NCBI GenBank assembly: GCA_027296805.1
Contig: JAPUIR010000431.1
Span: 1 to 11,136, forward strand
DNA from: Chloroflexota bacterium
GTDB lineage: Bacteria > Chloroflexota > Dehalococcoidia > Bin125
DNA: 11,136 bases
Direction: 5' to 3'
Positions 1 to 6,568 of the stretch are shown one piece after another; the stretch's first letter is position 1, and every line of letters starts with the position of its first letter. Below the pieces are notes generated by a model, which was given only the letters and a program-made list of their open reading frames with translations, was not told where the DNA came from and ran no database searches. Both the position numbers and the translations under genes were made by a program.

Positions 1-237
1 CCCGATCTCCGATTGGATCGTTCCCCAGATCCGCGTGCCCAGCCCGAAAAGCGACAGGTTCGGCTCCGCCCGGAAGAGCACGACGCCGGCGCGGCGCAGC
101 CGCTCCAGACGCGTGGCCACCGTCGTCCCGGAGACCTCGAGGGATTTGCCTAACGCTACGTAGGAGCGACGGGGATCCTCCGCGATCACGGCGATCAGTT
201 GGCGGTCGAGTTCGTCGAGTTCGATTAGGTCAGCCAT
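1..237 (-). CDS. Lrp/AsnC-family transcriptional regulator, N-terminal part (cut by left edge)
   Basis: Only the first 79 residues are in the window; the frame is open to base 1. The protein starts MADLIELDELDRQLIAVIAE, the usual opening of Lrp/AsnC proteins ('LD..D..ll..l..d.R'), followed by a helix-turn-helix at about residues 22-50 (RSYVALGKSLEVSGTTVATR, then LERLRRAGV). The ligand-sensing RAM domain would lie beyond the edge. Family members bind DNA as dimers or octamers and respond to amino acids or other small carboxylates; the effector here is unknown. ATG at 237 is chosen because the conserved LDxxDxxL motif begins just after it; only a weak GAAGAG precedes it. The gene lies 82 bases downstream of the CoA-transferase on the same strand, so it could be the last gene of block A or have its own promoter. 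It is the obvious candidate regulator of the cluster. Confidence 0.88.
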   Translation of the reverse strand, partial: MADLIELDELDRQLIAVIAEDPRRSYVALGKSLEVSGTTVATRLERLRRAGVVLFRAEPNLSLFGLGTRIWGTIQSEIG

Positions 238-274
238 CTCTTCGTCAACATTGTGCAGGAGCCAGGTCTAACGA

Positions 275-289
275 TCTTTGCGCCAAAGA
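275..289. promoter_or_regulatory. Palindromic site upstream of the Lrp/AsnC gene (possible operator)
   Basis: TCTTTG-CGC-CAAAGA is a perfect 6-base inverted repeat around a 3-base centre, in the 82-base gap before the regulator and 38 bases upstream of its start codon. Lrp/AsnC proteins often bind roughly 15-base imperfect palindromes and repress their own gene, so this is a candidate autoregulatory operator. A weak terminator stem for the upstream operon is the alternative, but no T-run follows. Confidence 0.3.
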
Positions 290-303
290 GGTTCCACTGT
301 GCG

Positions 304-335
304 ATAGAGCACTCCTGTCTCAATAGAGCACTCCT
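304..335. repeat. 13-base direct repeat, 19-base period, spanning a stop codon
   Basis: ATAGAGCACTCCT occurs at 304-316 and again, identically, at 323-335. The second copy encodes the last residues (GVLY and the start of the stop) of the minus-strand CoA-transferase; the first lies just downstream of the stop. Read on the minus strand each copy is AGGAGTGCTCTAT. It may be a small slippage duplication or a two-site protein-binding element. Confidence 0.5.
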
Positions 336-1528
336 TCGTCAAGCAGCCGTTGGAACTCCATCTCGGATCGACCCAGCAACTCCTGTACGACGTAGGCGTT
401 GTCCTCGCCCATGCAGGGCGCCGCGCGCTCGATTTGCAGCGGCGTGCCGTGGAGCTGCCAGGGGATGCCGGCGTGTTTCATCCTTCCGATCTCGGCGTGC
501 TCCAGTTCCACAAAGAAGCCACGCTCGTTCATGTGCGGATCGTCGCCCACGTCCGCCATGTCGAAGACCGGGACCGCGGCGATGCCCAGCGCCTGGAGCT
601 GCTCCGCGACAGCCCAGCGGTCCTGGGGCTGTGTCCACGCCCCCAGCATCGCATCCAGATCCGCTTCATGCTGCTTGCGGCCCGCCGCCGAGGCATAGCG
701 CTCCTCCAGTGCGTCGTCGCCGATCAGCCCGGCGAGACGATCCCATTCCGCATCATCGCGCACGGCGATACTCAGCCAGCGGTCCTCGCCCGCGCAGGGG
801 AAGAGCCCGTGCGGCGACATCAGCACATCGTGGTTGCCCTGGCGCGCGGGCACATCGCCGCGCAACGTCTGCGCCATCACACCCTCGGGCAGAATCGCGA
901 TGAGCGACTCCCACTGGGAGAGGTCGATGTGCTGGCCGACGCCGCTCTCTTCCCGCTGCCACAAGGCCGCCATGATCGCGAAGGCCCCGTGCAGCGCCGC
1001 GTTGGGATCGCCGTAAGAGAGACCGACCTCGCTGGGCCCATGCCCCTCGTATCCCGTCAGCGACGCCAGCCCGCTGATCATGGTCAGCGGCCCGCCGAAC
1101 GCCACGCGATCCCGGTAGGGGCCTGTCAGCCCGTAGCCCGACAACGAGATCATGACGAGCCGCGAGTTCAGCGCTGACAGCGCCTCCCATCCCAGGCCGA
1201 GTCGATCCACGACCCCCACGGAGTAGTTTTCGACGAACACGACGGCGGCGGCCGCCAGCTCGCGCGCCAGCTCGACTCCCTCTGGTCGCTTGAGGTCCAG
1301 AAGGACGCTGCGCTTGCCTTGGTTCCATTGATTGAAAGACCCCCCGCGGTTGAGCCCGGGCTCCCCGGCGTAAGGCGGGACACGGCGGTTCATACAGGGC
1401 CGCTGATGGGTCTCGATGCGAATGACCTCCGCGCCGAGGTGGGCGAGCTGCAGGGTGGCGTAGGGCCCAGCCCACATCCAGCTCATGTCGACAATGCGGA
1501 CACCTTCGAGCGGCAGCGGCGCTGTCAT
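320..1528 (-). CDS. Family III CoA-transferase (CaiB/BaiF type), second of a tandem pair
   Basis: A 402-residue protein, the usual length for family III CoA-transferases, which move CoA between carboxylic acids through an aspartyl anhydride/thioester. The N-terminus has the family pattern: LEGVRIVDMSWMWAGPYA, LAHLGAEVIRIE, then QGKRSVLLDLK near residues 70-80 and FVENYSVGVVDRLGLGWEAL near 98-117. Asp174 in SYGDP (about 171-175) matches the catalytic Asp of formyl-CoA transferase, followed by GVGQHIDLSQWE. The frame is open further upstream, but ATG at 1528 is chosen because family homology starts there and because it makes a 4-base ATGA overlap with the stop of the preceding CoA-transferase, a typical coupled junction. 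Substrate and donor are unknown; context suggests activation of an acid made by ring cleavage. The C-terminal codons lie in a short direct repeat. Confidence 0.93.
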   Translation of the reverse strand: MTAPLPLEGVRIVDMSWMWAGPYATLQLAHLGAEVIRIETHQRPCMNRRVPPYAGEPGLNRGGSFNQWNQGKRSVLLDLKRPEGVELARELAAAAVVFVENYSVGVVDRLGLGWEALSALNSRLVMISLSGYGLTGPYRDRVAFGGPLTMISGLASLTGYEGHGPSEVGLSYGDPNAALHGAFAIMAALWQREESGVGQHIDLSQWESLIAILPEGVMAQTLRGDVPARQGNHDVLMSPHGLFPCAGEDRWLSIAVRDDAEWDRLAGLIGDDALEERYASAAGRKQHEADLDAMLGAWTQPQDRWAVAEQLQALGIAAVPVFDMADVGDDPHMNERGFFVELEHAEIGRMKHAGIPWQLHGTPLQIERAAPCMGEDNAYVVQELLGRSEMEFQRLLDEGVLY

Positions 1529-2691
1529 ACCCGGCTCTCTTCCACGGCGAGGACCTCCGCGTTGTGCTCCCCCAAGAGGGGGGCCGGTCTCCGCAGCTCC
1601 CAGGGCGCATCCGGAATCAGGTACGGCGCTCCCGGGACGGTGACCTCTCCGACGTGCGGCTGGTCGAAACGCACGAAGAAGCCGCGCGCCTGTAGGTGCG
1701 GCGACCGAATCAAGTCCCCCATCGTGGAGACGGGGGCGAACGGGAGGTGCGCCTCCCCAGCCAGGTCGAACACCTCCTTGACGGTGTGCTCTGCCAGCCA
1801 ACCTTCGACGAGCGGCTTAAGGGCGTCGCTGTTCTGCCCGCGCGACAATCGATCCCCGAAGATCTCCCAACCACCCCATTCCGGATCGTCCATGAGCTGA
1901 AGGAATCGCTCCCACTGGTGCTCCTCCGGCGTCATCACGAAGATCAGGCCGTCCTTCGCCTCCATGATCTCCATCGGCGCGCCGGTGCGAATCCCCAGCC
2001 GGCTCGCCACCGCGCCGGTATACGTGTAGTTGACCAGCGCCAGCTCCAGCTGCGCGGCGATGCACTCCTGCGCCGACACCTCCACGAACTGCCCCTGCCC
2101 CGAGCGCCGCCTCGCCCACAGCGCGCCGAAGGTCGCGACCGCCGCATGGGCGGCGGCTTGGAAGTCGGCCTGGCGCCCAAACGCCTTGAGAGGCGGGAGG
2201 TCCGGATAGGGACTGGAGCCTGGGGTGATCGAGGCCCAGCCGCCGGCCGCCACCACGGAGATTTCGTCGGCTTCCCACTCTGCTCGGGGACCGCGCACGC
2301 CGAAGGGCGTGATCCATGTGTAGACGGTCCCCGGCATCCGCTGGCCAACGCTGTCGTAATCGAGGCCGAGCCGGCGCGCGCGTTTGACAGGCAAGTTGTG
2401 GATGAACACATCGGCGCCGACGGCGAGGTCGATCAGGCGATCGCGGTCGCTTGCGTCTTCCAGGTCCAGGGTGACGCCACGCTTGTTCGCGTTGAGGTAG
2501 ATGAACAGGCCGCTGGCTTCGGGGTCGTCCTGGGCGCCCTTGGGGAAAGGCCCCCGGCGGCGGGCAGCGTCGCCCTCCGGCGGCTCGACCTTGATCACGT
2601 CGGCGCCGAGGTCCGCGAAGAGCTTGGCCGCGTACGACGCGCTCACCAGCTCGCCGCATTCGATCACACGCAGGTCGGACAGTGCCCCCAC
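1525..2691 (-). CDS. Family III CoA-transferase (CaiB/BaiF type), first of a tandem pair
   Basis: A 388-residue cytosolic protein with the CaiB/BaiF hallmarks: LSDLRVIECGELVSASYAAK, LFADLGADVIKVEPPEGD (about 25-41), YLNANKRGVTLDLED (about 65-79) and GADVFIHNLP (about 92-101). Asp176 in GRQADF is the likely catalytic nucleophile, followed by SGQGQFVEVSAQE. The start is GTG at 2691, 8 bases after a strong AGGAGG that overlaps the TAG stop of the upstream monooxygenase, giving a 12-base gap and probable coupled translation. Its stop overlaps the start of the next CoA-transferase by 4 bases. The two proteins are diverged rather than recent copies. Co-expression at matched levels would suit a heteromeric enzyme, as in the two-subunit benzylsuccinate CoA-transferase BbsEF, but two independent enzymes are equally possible. 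Confidence 0.93.
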   Translation of the reverse strand: MGALSDLRVIECGELVSASYAAKLFADLGADVIKVEPPEGDAARRRGPFPKGAQDDPEASGLFIYLNANKRGVTLDLEDASDRDRLIDLAVGADVFIHNLPVKRARRLGLDYDSVGQRMPGTVYTWITPFGVRGPRAEWEADEISVVAAGGWASITPGSSPYPDLPPLKAFGRQADFQAAAHAAVATFGALWARRRSGQGQFVEVSAQECIAAQLELALVNYTYTGAVASRLGIRTGAPMEIMEAKDGLIFVMTPEEHQWERFLQLMDDPEWGGWEIFGDRLSRGQNSDALKPLVEGWLAEHTVKEVFDLAGEAHLPFAPVSTMGDLIRSPHLQARGFFVRFDQPHVGEVTVPGAPYLIPDAPWELRRPAPLLGEHNAEVLAVEESRV

Positions 2692-2703
2692 CGCGATCGC
2701 CTC

Positions 2704-3804
2704 CTATGTGCTGGCCGTCTGCGGCTGCTTCACGCGCGGCAAGACCTCAGTCGCGATCAGCTCGATCGATTGCATGATCTTGTCGTGCGGCGTGGTGGCT
2801 CCCTGCATGAACAGCAGGGCCTCGTCCACGCCTGCATCCACGAGGTGGTCGAAGACGCGCACGACGGTATCGGGGCTGCCGATGGCGGCACCGCCGGCGG
2901 CCACGATGTCCTCCATCGACACGTCGGCCGACTCCTGCGATTGCTTCTCCCAGTACTCCATGAACCAGGAGTACGAGTAAGGGGCCTTGCCCCCCGTCCA
3001 GGGCGCAAAGAGCTGTTTGACTTGCTCGTTGTAAATGGTGAAGTTCGGTCCCTGTATCGCCAGCGCTTCCTCGTCGCTGGGGCTGCAGAGGGTGTTCAGC
3101 CAGAGCGCGAAGCGGTTGTTCACGAACTCACCAATCGGCGTGCAGTTCGCGATCTTCTCGCGATACATCTTCACGTAGTCGTTGGACTGCCCCTGCCCGA
3201 TTCCGAAACCCAACACTCCCAGCCCGTTGTTCGCGGCGAACTCCACGGTCGCCGGCTGAGTGCAGGCCACCCACATGGGCGGATGCGGTTTCTGAAGCGG
3301 GTGGGGCGTCACGGTGCGCTCGGGGATCTCGATCAGGTCGCTCTTCCAGGAGAACTTCTCCTGCGTCCACATCTTGGGCAGCATGCGCAGCGACTCTTCC
3401 CACTGCGGGCGCGTCTCCTCCGGGTCGACACCGAAGGCGGACAGCTCCGACTCCGAGATCGCCCGCCCGCCACCGAAGTCCACCCGTCCGTCGGAAAGGA
3501 TATCGAGCACCGCGACCCGCTCCGCGACCCGCAGGGGATGGTTGATGTGGAACGGCAGCAGAACGATCGCGTGGCCCAGTCGGATGTTTTCAGTGCGCTG
3601 CGCCAGCCCCGCTAGGAAGATTTCCGGGGCGGAACTATGCGAGAAGCCCGGCAGAAAATGGTGCTCCGTGAACCAGACCGCGCGATACCCCAGCTTGTCT
3701 GCCAGCTCTACTTGCTCAAAACACTCGGCGTAGCGCTGCTTCACTGCGTCGGCGTCGGGGCTCACCTCGGACGTGGTTAGTTCGTAGATCAGGCTGATGT
3801 CCAC
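2704..3804 (-). CDS. Luciferase-like flavin-dependent monooxygenase (block A)
   Basis: A 366-residue member of the bacterial luciferase-like monooxygenase family (TIM barrel; uses reduced FMN or F420). Visible family features are QVELADKLGYRAVWFTEHHF at about 31-50, with the His pair where LuxA has its active-site His; NIRLGHAIVLLPFHINHPLR at about 73-92; and AERVAVLDILSDGRVDFGGGR at about 94-114. The C-terminus IGSPDTVVRVFDHLVDAGVD, then FMQGATTPHDKIMQSIELIA, is the standard helical end. The start is GTG at 3804, 6 bases after AAAGGAG. It follows the cyclase-family gene by 21 bases and precedes the CoA-transferase pair by 12. A separate reductase must supply reduced flavin; none is in the window. 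Likely chemistry is oxygen insertion or hydroxylation of a small organic substrate; F420-dependent oxidation without oxygen insertion cannot be excluded. Confidence 0.93.
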   Translation of the reverse strand: MDISLIYELTTSEVSPDADAVKQRYAECFEQVELADKLGYRAVWFTEHHFLPGFSHSSAPEIFLAGLAQRTENIRLGHAIVLLPFHINHPLRVAERVAVLDILSDGRVDFGGGRAISESELSAFGVDPEETRPQWEESLRMLPKMWTQEKFSWKSDLIEIPERTVTPHPLQKPHPPMWVACTQPATVEFAANNGLGVLGFGIGQGQSNDYVKMYREKIANCTPIGEFVNNRFALWLNTLCSPSDEEALAIQGPNFTIYNEQVKQLFAPWTGGKAPYSYSWFMEYWEKQSQESADVSMEDIVAAGGAAIGSPDTVVRVFDHLVDAGVDEALLFMQGATTPHDKIMQSIELIATEVLPRVKQPQTAST

Positions 3805-3825
3805 AGCAGGCTCCTTTCAGCGCTC

Positions 3826-4821
3826 CTACTTCATTGCCAGCGGATTGATGGGGGAGCCCACGGCTCCGGTCACCCGCAGCGGAGGGGCAGCGAGCTGGAA
3901 CGCGTACCGGCCGTCTTCGGCGCAGTCCGCGCTCAACGCCTCCAGGTTCCACATCTCGCCCAACATCATCCCCATGTCGCGGATCGCGAGCAGGTGGAAC
4001 GCCAAGAGGACGCTTTCGATCTCCGGGGGCGAGACCTCGACGGCGATGTTGTCGCTGGCGATGGCGGCCACTTCGTGCTCCCAGAGCCACTCGGCGCACT
4101 TCCACGAGACCCCCGGCGAGCCCATGGCCCATGCCTCTCCGTCGCGGTGCTCCAGGAAGTTGGCCCACCAGCCCGTGCGTACCAGCACGATGTCTCCGGA
4201 TTCGATCGTGACGCCCTGGGCCGCCGCGACCTCGTCCAGATCGTCGGGGCTGATCGGGGTGTTGGGCGGCAAGTGCGGCAGGCCGCGGTGGTGCGCCACG
4301 TCCAGCAATACACCGCGGCTGACGATGCCCTTCACGTCCACCTGATCGATGCTGTTCTTCGTCGCCCCGAAGCTCGTCACCGCTTTGGAGGGGAAGCCGT
4401 TGTACATCTGGTCGTCGTAGTAGACGTGCGACAGCGCATCCCACTGGGTAGCCGCCTGCAAAGGCATCATGATGAAGTCGTCGTTGAACCGCATCGGGCC
4501 GGCATCCCAGAGGCCGGCCATCTGCGCCTCGGTGGCGCCGCCCCAGCCCGCCAGGTACCTGCCCAGTTCCGAGTCGCCCCCGTCCACGATCATCAGATGG
4601 ATGGGGTTGCGCCGAAATCCATGCGCTCCTTGGGGCCCGTGGGAATCGAAGTCGACTCCGAGCGGGAAGACCTTACCCTGCGTTACCAGGCCTGCTGCCT
4701 GAATTAGCTTCGCCGGGGTGATGAAGTTGAGGCAGCCCAGCTGATCGTCCTCGCCCCAGCGACCCCAGTTGCGGACCTTGCTCGCGGCTTCGTCGAAGTC
4801 GGCCCGTGTCCAGTCAGTCAT
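3826..4821 (-). CDS. Cyclase-family (KynB/isatin-hydrolase-like) metal-dependent hydrolase
   Basis: A 331-residue protein of the 'cyclase' family, which contains kynurenine formamidase (KynB) and isatin hydrolase; these hydrolyse amide or lactam bonds using divalent metal. The family pattern is NWGRWGEDDQLGCLNFITPA (about 18-37), QAATQWDALSHV (about 122-133), VSRGVLLDVAHHRG (about 167-180), SGDIVLVRTGWW (about 208-219), AAIASDNIAVEV (about 252-263) and the C-terminal GSPINPLA. It belongs to the long form (KynB is about 210 residues). The KynB metal motif HxGTHxD appears as QxATQxD, so the first two His are Gln while Asp128 and His132 remain. The start is ATG at 4821, with only a weak Shine-Dalgarno sequence. 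It lies 36 bases after the SDR gene and 21 before the monooxygenase. A ring-opening or ester/amide hydrolysis step fits the context; kynurenine degradation itself is not indicated. Confidence 0.88.
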   Translation of the reverse strand: MTDWTRADFDEAASKVRNWGRWGEDDQLGCLNFITPAKLIQAAGLVTQGKVFPLGVDFDSHGPQGAHGFRRNPIHLMIVDGGDSELGRYLAGWGGATEAQMAGLWDAGPMRFNDDFIMMPLQAATQWDALSHVYYDDQMYNGFPSKAVTSFGATKNSIDQVDVKGIVSRGVLLDVAHHRGLPHLPPNTPISPDDLDEVAAAQGVTIESGDIVLVRTGWWANFLEHRDGEAWAMGSPGVSWKCAEWLWEHEVAAIASDNIAVEVSPPEIESVLLAFHLLAIRDMGMMLGEMWNLEALSADCAEDGRYAFQLAAPPLRVTGAVGSPINPLAMK

Positions 4822-4857
4822 GCGGCATCCGTTCTCTGCGCTCCGGGCGACACGCGG

Positions 4858-5616
4858 CTAATGGCCGCTGGCCCCCCCGTCGATCGTGTATGTGGCGCCG
4901 GTGATGAAAGCGGCCTCGTCCGACGCGAGGAAGGTGACCAGCGCGGCCACCTCCTCCGGCCGCCCGATGCGCGGCACCCGTCCGGGGGCGATGGGCAGAT
5001 CCGTCAGCCCCAGCTTCTCGAAAGAGCGATGCATCATCGGCGTGTCGATGGGACCGGGGCAGATGCAGTTGCAGCGGATCAAGTCGTCCGCGTGGCGGTA
5101 GGCGATTGTGCGGGTCAACGCGTTCACCCCCCCCTTGCTCGCCGTATAGGCCGTGCCCCCGCCGCCCGAGAGCGCGCCCACCGACGACATATTGACGATG
5201 CTGCCACCGCCCGCCCGCTGCATCTCCGGGATCGCCGCCTTGGCCAGGAGGAACAGCGCCTTTGTGTTCACCTCCCAGGTTCGCGTGAAGATCTCCTCCG
5301 TCACGTTCAGGATCCCGGTGTCCCCCATGTCGGAGATGCCGTGCGTGTTAGCCAGAATGTCGAGGCGGCCATAGCTTCGGGTCGCCGTCTCGACGATGCG
5401 CGCGCAATCATCCGCGTGCGAGACGTCCGCCACCACGGCCGTCGCTTCGCCACCATCCGAGGCGATCGCCGCCACAGCCTCGCGCAGCCCCTCCTCGGCC
5501 AGATCGACGGCGATCACCTTCGCGCCCTCTTGGGCGAACCGCGTGGCCGTTGCCCGGCCGATCCCGGATGCTACCCCGGTGACCACGGCAACCTTGTCTG
5601 CAAGCCGGTCTGACAT
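4858..5616 (-). CDS. Short-chain dehydrogenase/reductase (SDR), probably NAD-dependent
   Basis: A 252-residue classical SDR. The Rossmann motif TGVASGIG is at 13-20. Asp38 at the end of beta-strand 2 favours NAD(H) over NADP(H), and Asp64 contacts adenine. The usual NNAG is NTHG at 90-93. The tetrad is Asn117, Ser144, Tyr157 and Lys161 (YTASK), followed by CPGPIDTPM near 186-194 and the family end FITGATYTIDGG. It probably oxidises a secondary alcohol or reduces a ketone made or used by the neighbouring monooxygenase; the substrate is not readable. ATG at 5616 is preceded by GAGG, 7 bases upstream, which lies within one arm of an inverted repeat. It is the first gene of block A, facing the plus-strand hydrolase, so it probably defines the operon's 5' end. 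Confidence 0.95.
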   Translation of the reverse strand: MSDRLADKVAVVTGVASGIGRATATRFAQEGAKVIAVDLAEEGLREAVAAIASDGGEATAVVADVSHADDCARIVETATRSYGRLDILANTHGISDMGDTGILNVTEEIFTRTWEVNTKALFLLAKAAIPEMQRAGGGSIVNMSSVGALSGGGGTAYTASKGGVNALTRTIAYRHADDLIRCNCICPGPIDTPMMHRSFEKLGLTDLPIAPGRVPRIGRPEEVAALVTFLASDEAAFITGATYTIDGGASGH

Positions 5617-5624
5617 GAGCCATC

Positions 5625-5698
5625 CTCAAGCCTGCGACCCCCCGCTGGAGCGTCGGTATGATAGGGGATGTCGAAGCGGAGACCAATTGAGGCTTGAG
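5625..5698. repeat. Inverted repeat in the divergent intergenic region (arms 5625-5633 and 5690-5698)
   Basis: CTCAAGCCT at 5625-5633 is matched exactly by its reverse complement AGGCTTGAG at 5690-5698, with 56 bases between. After one mismatch two more outer base pairs match. On the minus strand the arm nearest the SDR gene contains its GAGG ribosome binding site; the far arm lies just outside the predicted -35 of the SDR promoter. It could be a split operator (looping) or, if both arms are transcribed, an RNA stem hiding the ribosome binding site. Confidence 0.5.
5658..5686 (-). promoter_or_regulatory. Candidate sigma70-type promoter for block A (SDR operon)
   Basis: On the minus strand, TTGGTC (5686-5681) and TATCAT (5663-5658) are separated by exactly 17 bases. 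The -10 matches the consensus at 5 of 6 positions and the -35 at 3 of 6. Transcription would begin near 5650, about 35 bases before the SDR ATG. It lies between the arms of the inverted repeat. Confidence 0.4.
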
Positions 5699-5713
5699 TA
5701 TCACAAGCATAAT
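5687..5713 (+). promoter_or_regulatory. Candidate promoter for the plus-strand alpha/beta hydrolase
   Basis: TTGAGG (5687-5692) and CATAAT (5708-5713) are separated by 15 bases, which is shorter than ideal. The -10 matches 5 of 6 consensus positions. The -35 overlaps the right arm of the inverted repeat, so one bound protein could affect both directions. This AT-richer patch stands out from the surrounding GC-rich sequence. Confidence 0.3.
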
Positions 5714-5756
5714 GCGCGAATGATCGGGAAATCATCCGCGCGCGAGCACAACGAAT

Positions 5757-5762
5757 AGAAGG
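5757..5762 (+). promoter_or_regulatory. Ribosome binding site without an in-frame start
   Basis: AGAAGG at 5757-5762 is a good Shine-Dalgarno match. The next usual start codon, GTG at 5772, is 9 bases on but is one base out of register with the hydrolase frame and reaches TAA at 5799. This bears on the start of the hydrolase: the site fits a real start near 5772 if one G were missing from the GGG at 5774-5776. Confidence 0.4.
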
Positions 5763-5868
5763 CCAGAAGCAGTGGGAGCCCCTCTCGATCGACGGTGGTA
5801 AGTTCGCGACACGCGTCTGGCGCGAGGGCTCCGGCCCTCCCCTGCTCTACTTTCATGGCCTCGACGGC

Positions 5869-6531
5869 GTGCCCTCGGAGGAGCCGTTCCTGCGGGAGCT
5901 GGCGACTGCGCGGACGGTCATCGCACCCGAGCATCTCGGCTTCGGGGAGTCGGTCGACACGATCGACGATATCCTCGACATCACCCTCTATCACCGCAGT
6001 GTGATCGACGCGCTCGGCCTCGACACGGTCGACGTACTCGGTCACTCGCTCGGTGGCATGTTCGCGGCGGAGCTCGCCGCTATCAGCCCAAGCACGGTCG
6101 GCCGCCTGATCCTTGTCGACGCGCTCGGCCTCTGGCGCGACGACCACGAGGTGCCCGACATCTTCGTGCTCAGCCCGCGGCGGCAGGCCGGCCTCCTCTG
6201 GCACGACCCGAAATCCGAGGTCGCGAGCACGGTGCGTGGCCCCCAAGGCGTCGACGGCGCCCTGCAGCGTAACGCCAACCTCGGCGCGGCCACGAAGTTC
6301 CTCTGGCCCATCCCGGACCGGGGACTTCACAAGCGGCTGGGCCACATCGCCGCGCCGACTCTTCTGATTTGGGGCGAGTCCGACGGCTGGGTCGTTCCCG
6401 CCTACGGGGAGATGTTCGCAGCGGGCATCCCCAATGCGCGCCTAGAGATCGTCCTGGGGGCCGGCCACAATCCCATGCTGGAACAGCGGCAGGCGTTCCT
6501 GAGCGCGGTGGACGAATTCCTGGGCGCCTGA
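5869..6531 (+). CDS. Alpha/beta-fold hydrolase with intact Ser-Asp-His triad; true start unclear
   Basis: From GTG 5869 the frame gives 220 residues, but homology clearly begins earlier: from about 5782 the same frame encodes LSIDGGKFATRVWREGSG then PPLLYFHGLDG, matching the paralogue at 6559-7368 and supplying the first strands and the oxyanion HG motif. The frame is open back to 5713 yet contains no ATG, GTG or TTG before 5869. Seen features are the nucleophile elbow GHSLGG (Ser codon 6046-6048), the acid Asp in LLIWGESDGWVVP and the His in LGAGHNPML. These fit an esterase, lactonase or C-C bond hydrolase of about 250-270 residues acting in the cytosol. It is transcribed away from block A and ends 27 bases from the stop of its convergent paralogue. 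The sequence may carry a one-base error, a rare start or a real disabling frameshift; the 5869 start alone would give a truncated fold. Confidence 0.8.
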   Translation: MPSEEPFLRELATARTVIAPEHLGFGESVDTIDDILDITLYHRSVIDALGLDTVDVLGHSLGGMFAAELAAISPSTVGRLILVDALGLWRDDHEVPDIFVLSPRRQAGLLWHDPKSEVASTVRGPQGVDGALQRNANLGAATKFLWPIPDRGLHKRLGHIAAPTLLIWGESDGWVVPAYGEMFAAGIPNARLEIVLGAGHNPMLEQRQAFLSAVDEFLGA

Positions 6532-6532
6532 C

Positions 6533-6568
6533 CGCGGAAGCCGGCTCCCGGCTCCAACTCAGTCCGCG
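6533..6568. terminator. Candidate bidirectional hairpin between convergent hydrolase genes
   Basis: The gap between the two facing stop codons holds AGCCGG-CTC-CCGGCT (6539-6553), a 6-pair stem. It is enclosed without a break on the 5' side by CGCGGA (6533-6538), which pairs with TCCGCG (6563-6568) across a 9-base bulge. No T-run follows on either strand, so intrinsic termination is uncertain; a GC-rich blocking hairpin for both transcripts is plausible. Confidence 0.3.

Noticed and set aside
1529..1801. N-terminal extension of the second CoA-transferase
   Set aside because: It overlaps the preceding CoA-transferase gene in another frame; homology begins at the ATG at 1528.
1696..3615. Long plus-strand open frame (639 codons) opposite the CoA-transferase and monooxygenase genes
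   Set aside because: It is antisense to two genes with clear family motifs; its product is Arg/His/Gly/Leu-rich without domains, as expected for a mirror frame in GC-rich DNA.
5720..5758. Short 12-codon reading frame (ATG 5720, TAG 5756-5758) before the plus-strand hydrolase, as a leader peptide
   Set aside because: The ATG has no ribosome binding site, and the peptide shows no run of regulatory codons or attenuator structure.
5701..6345. Minus-strand open frame of 214 codons across the plus-strand hydrolase and its leader
   Set aside because: The plus strand here encodes a clear alpha/beta hydrolase with homology to its paralogue; the antisense product shows no family pattern.
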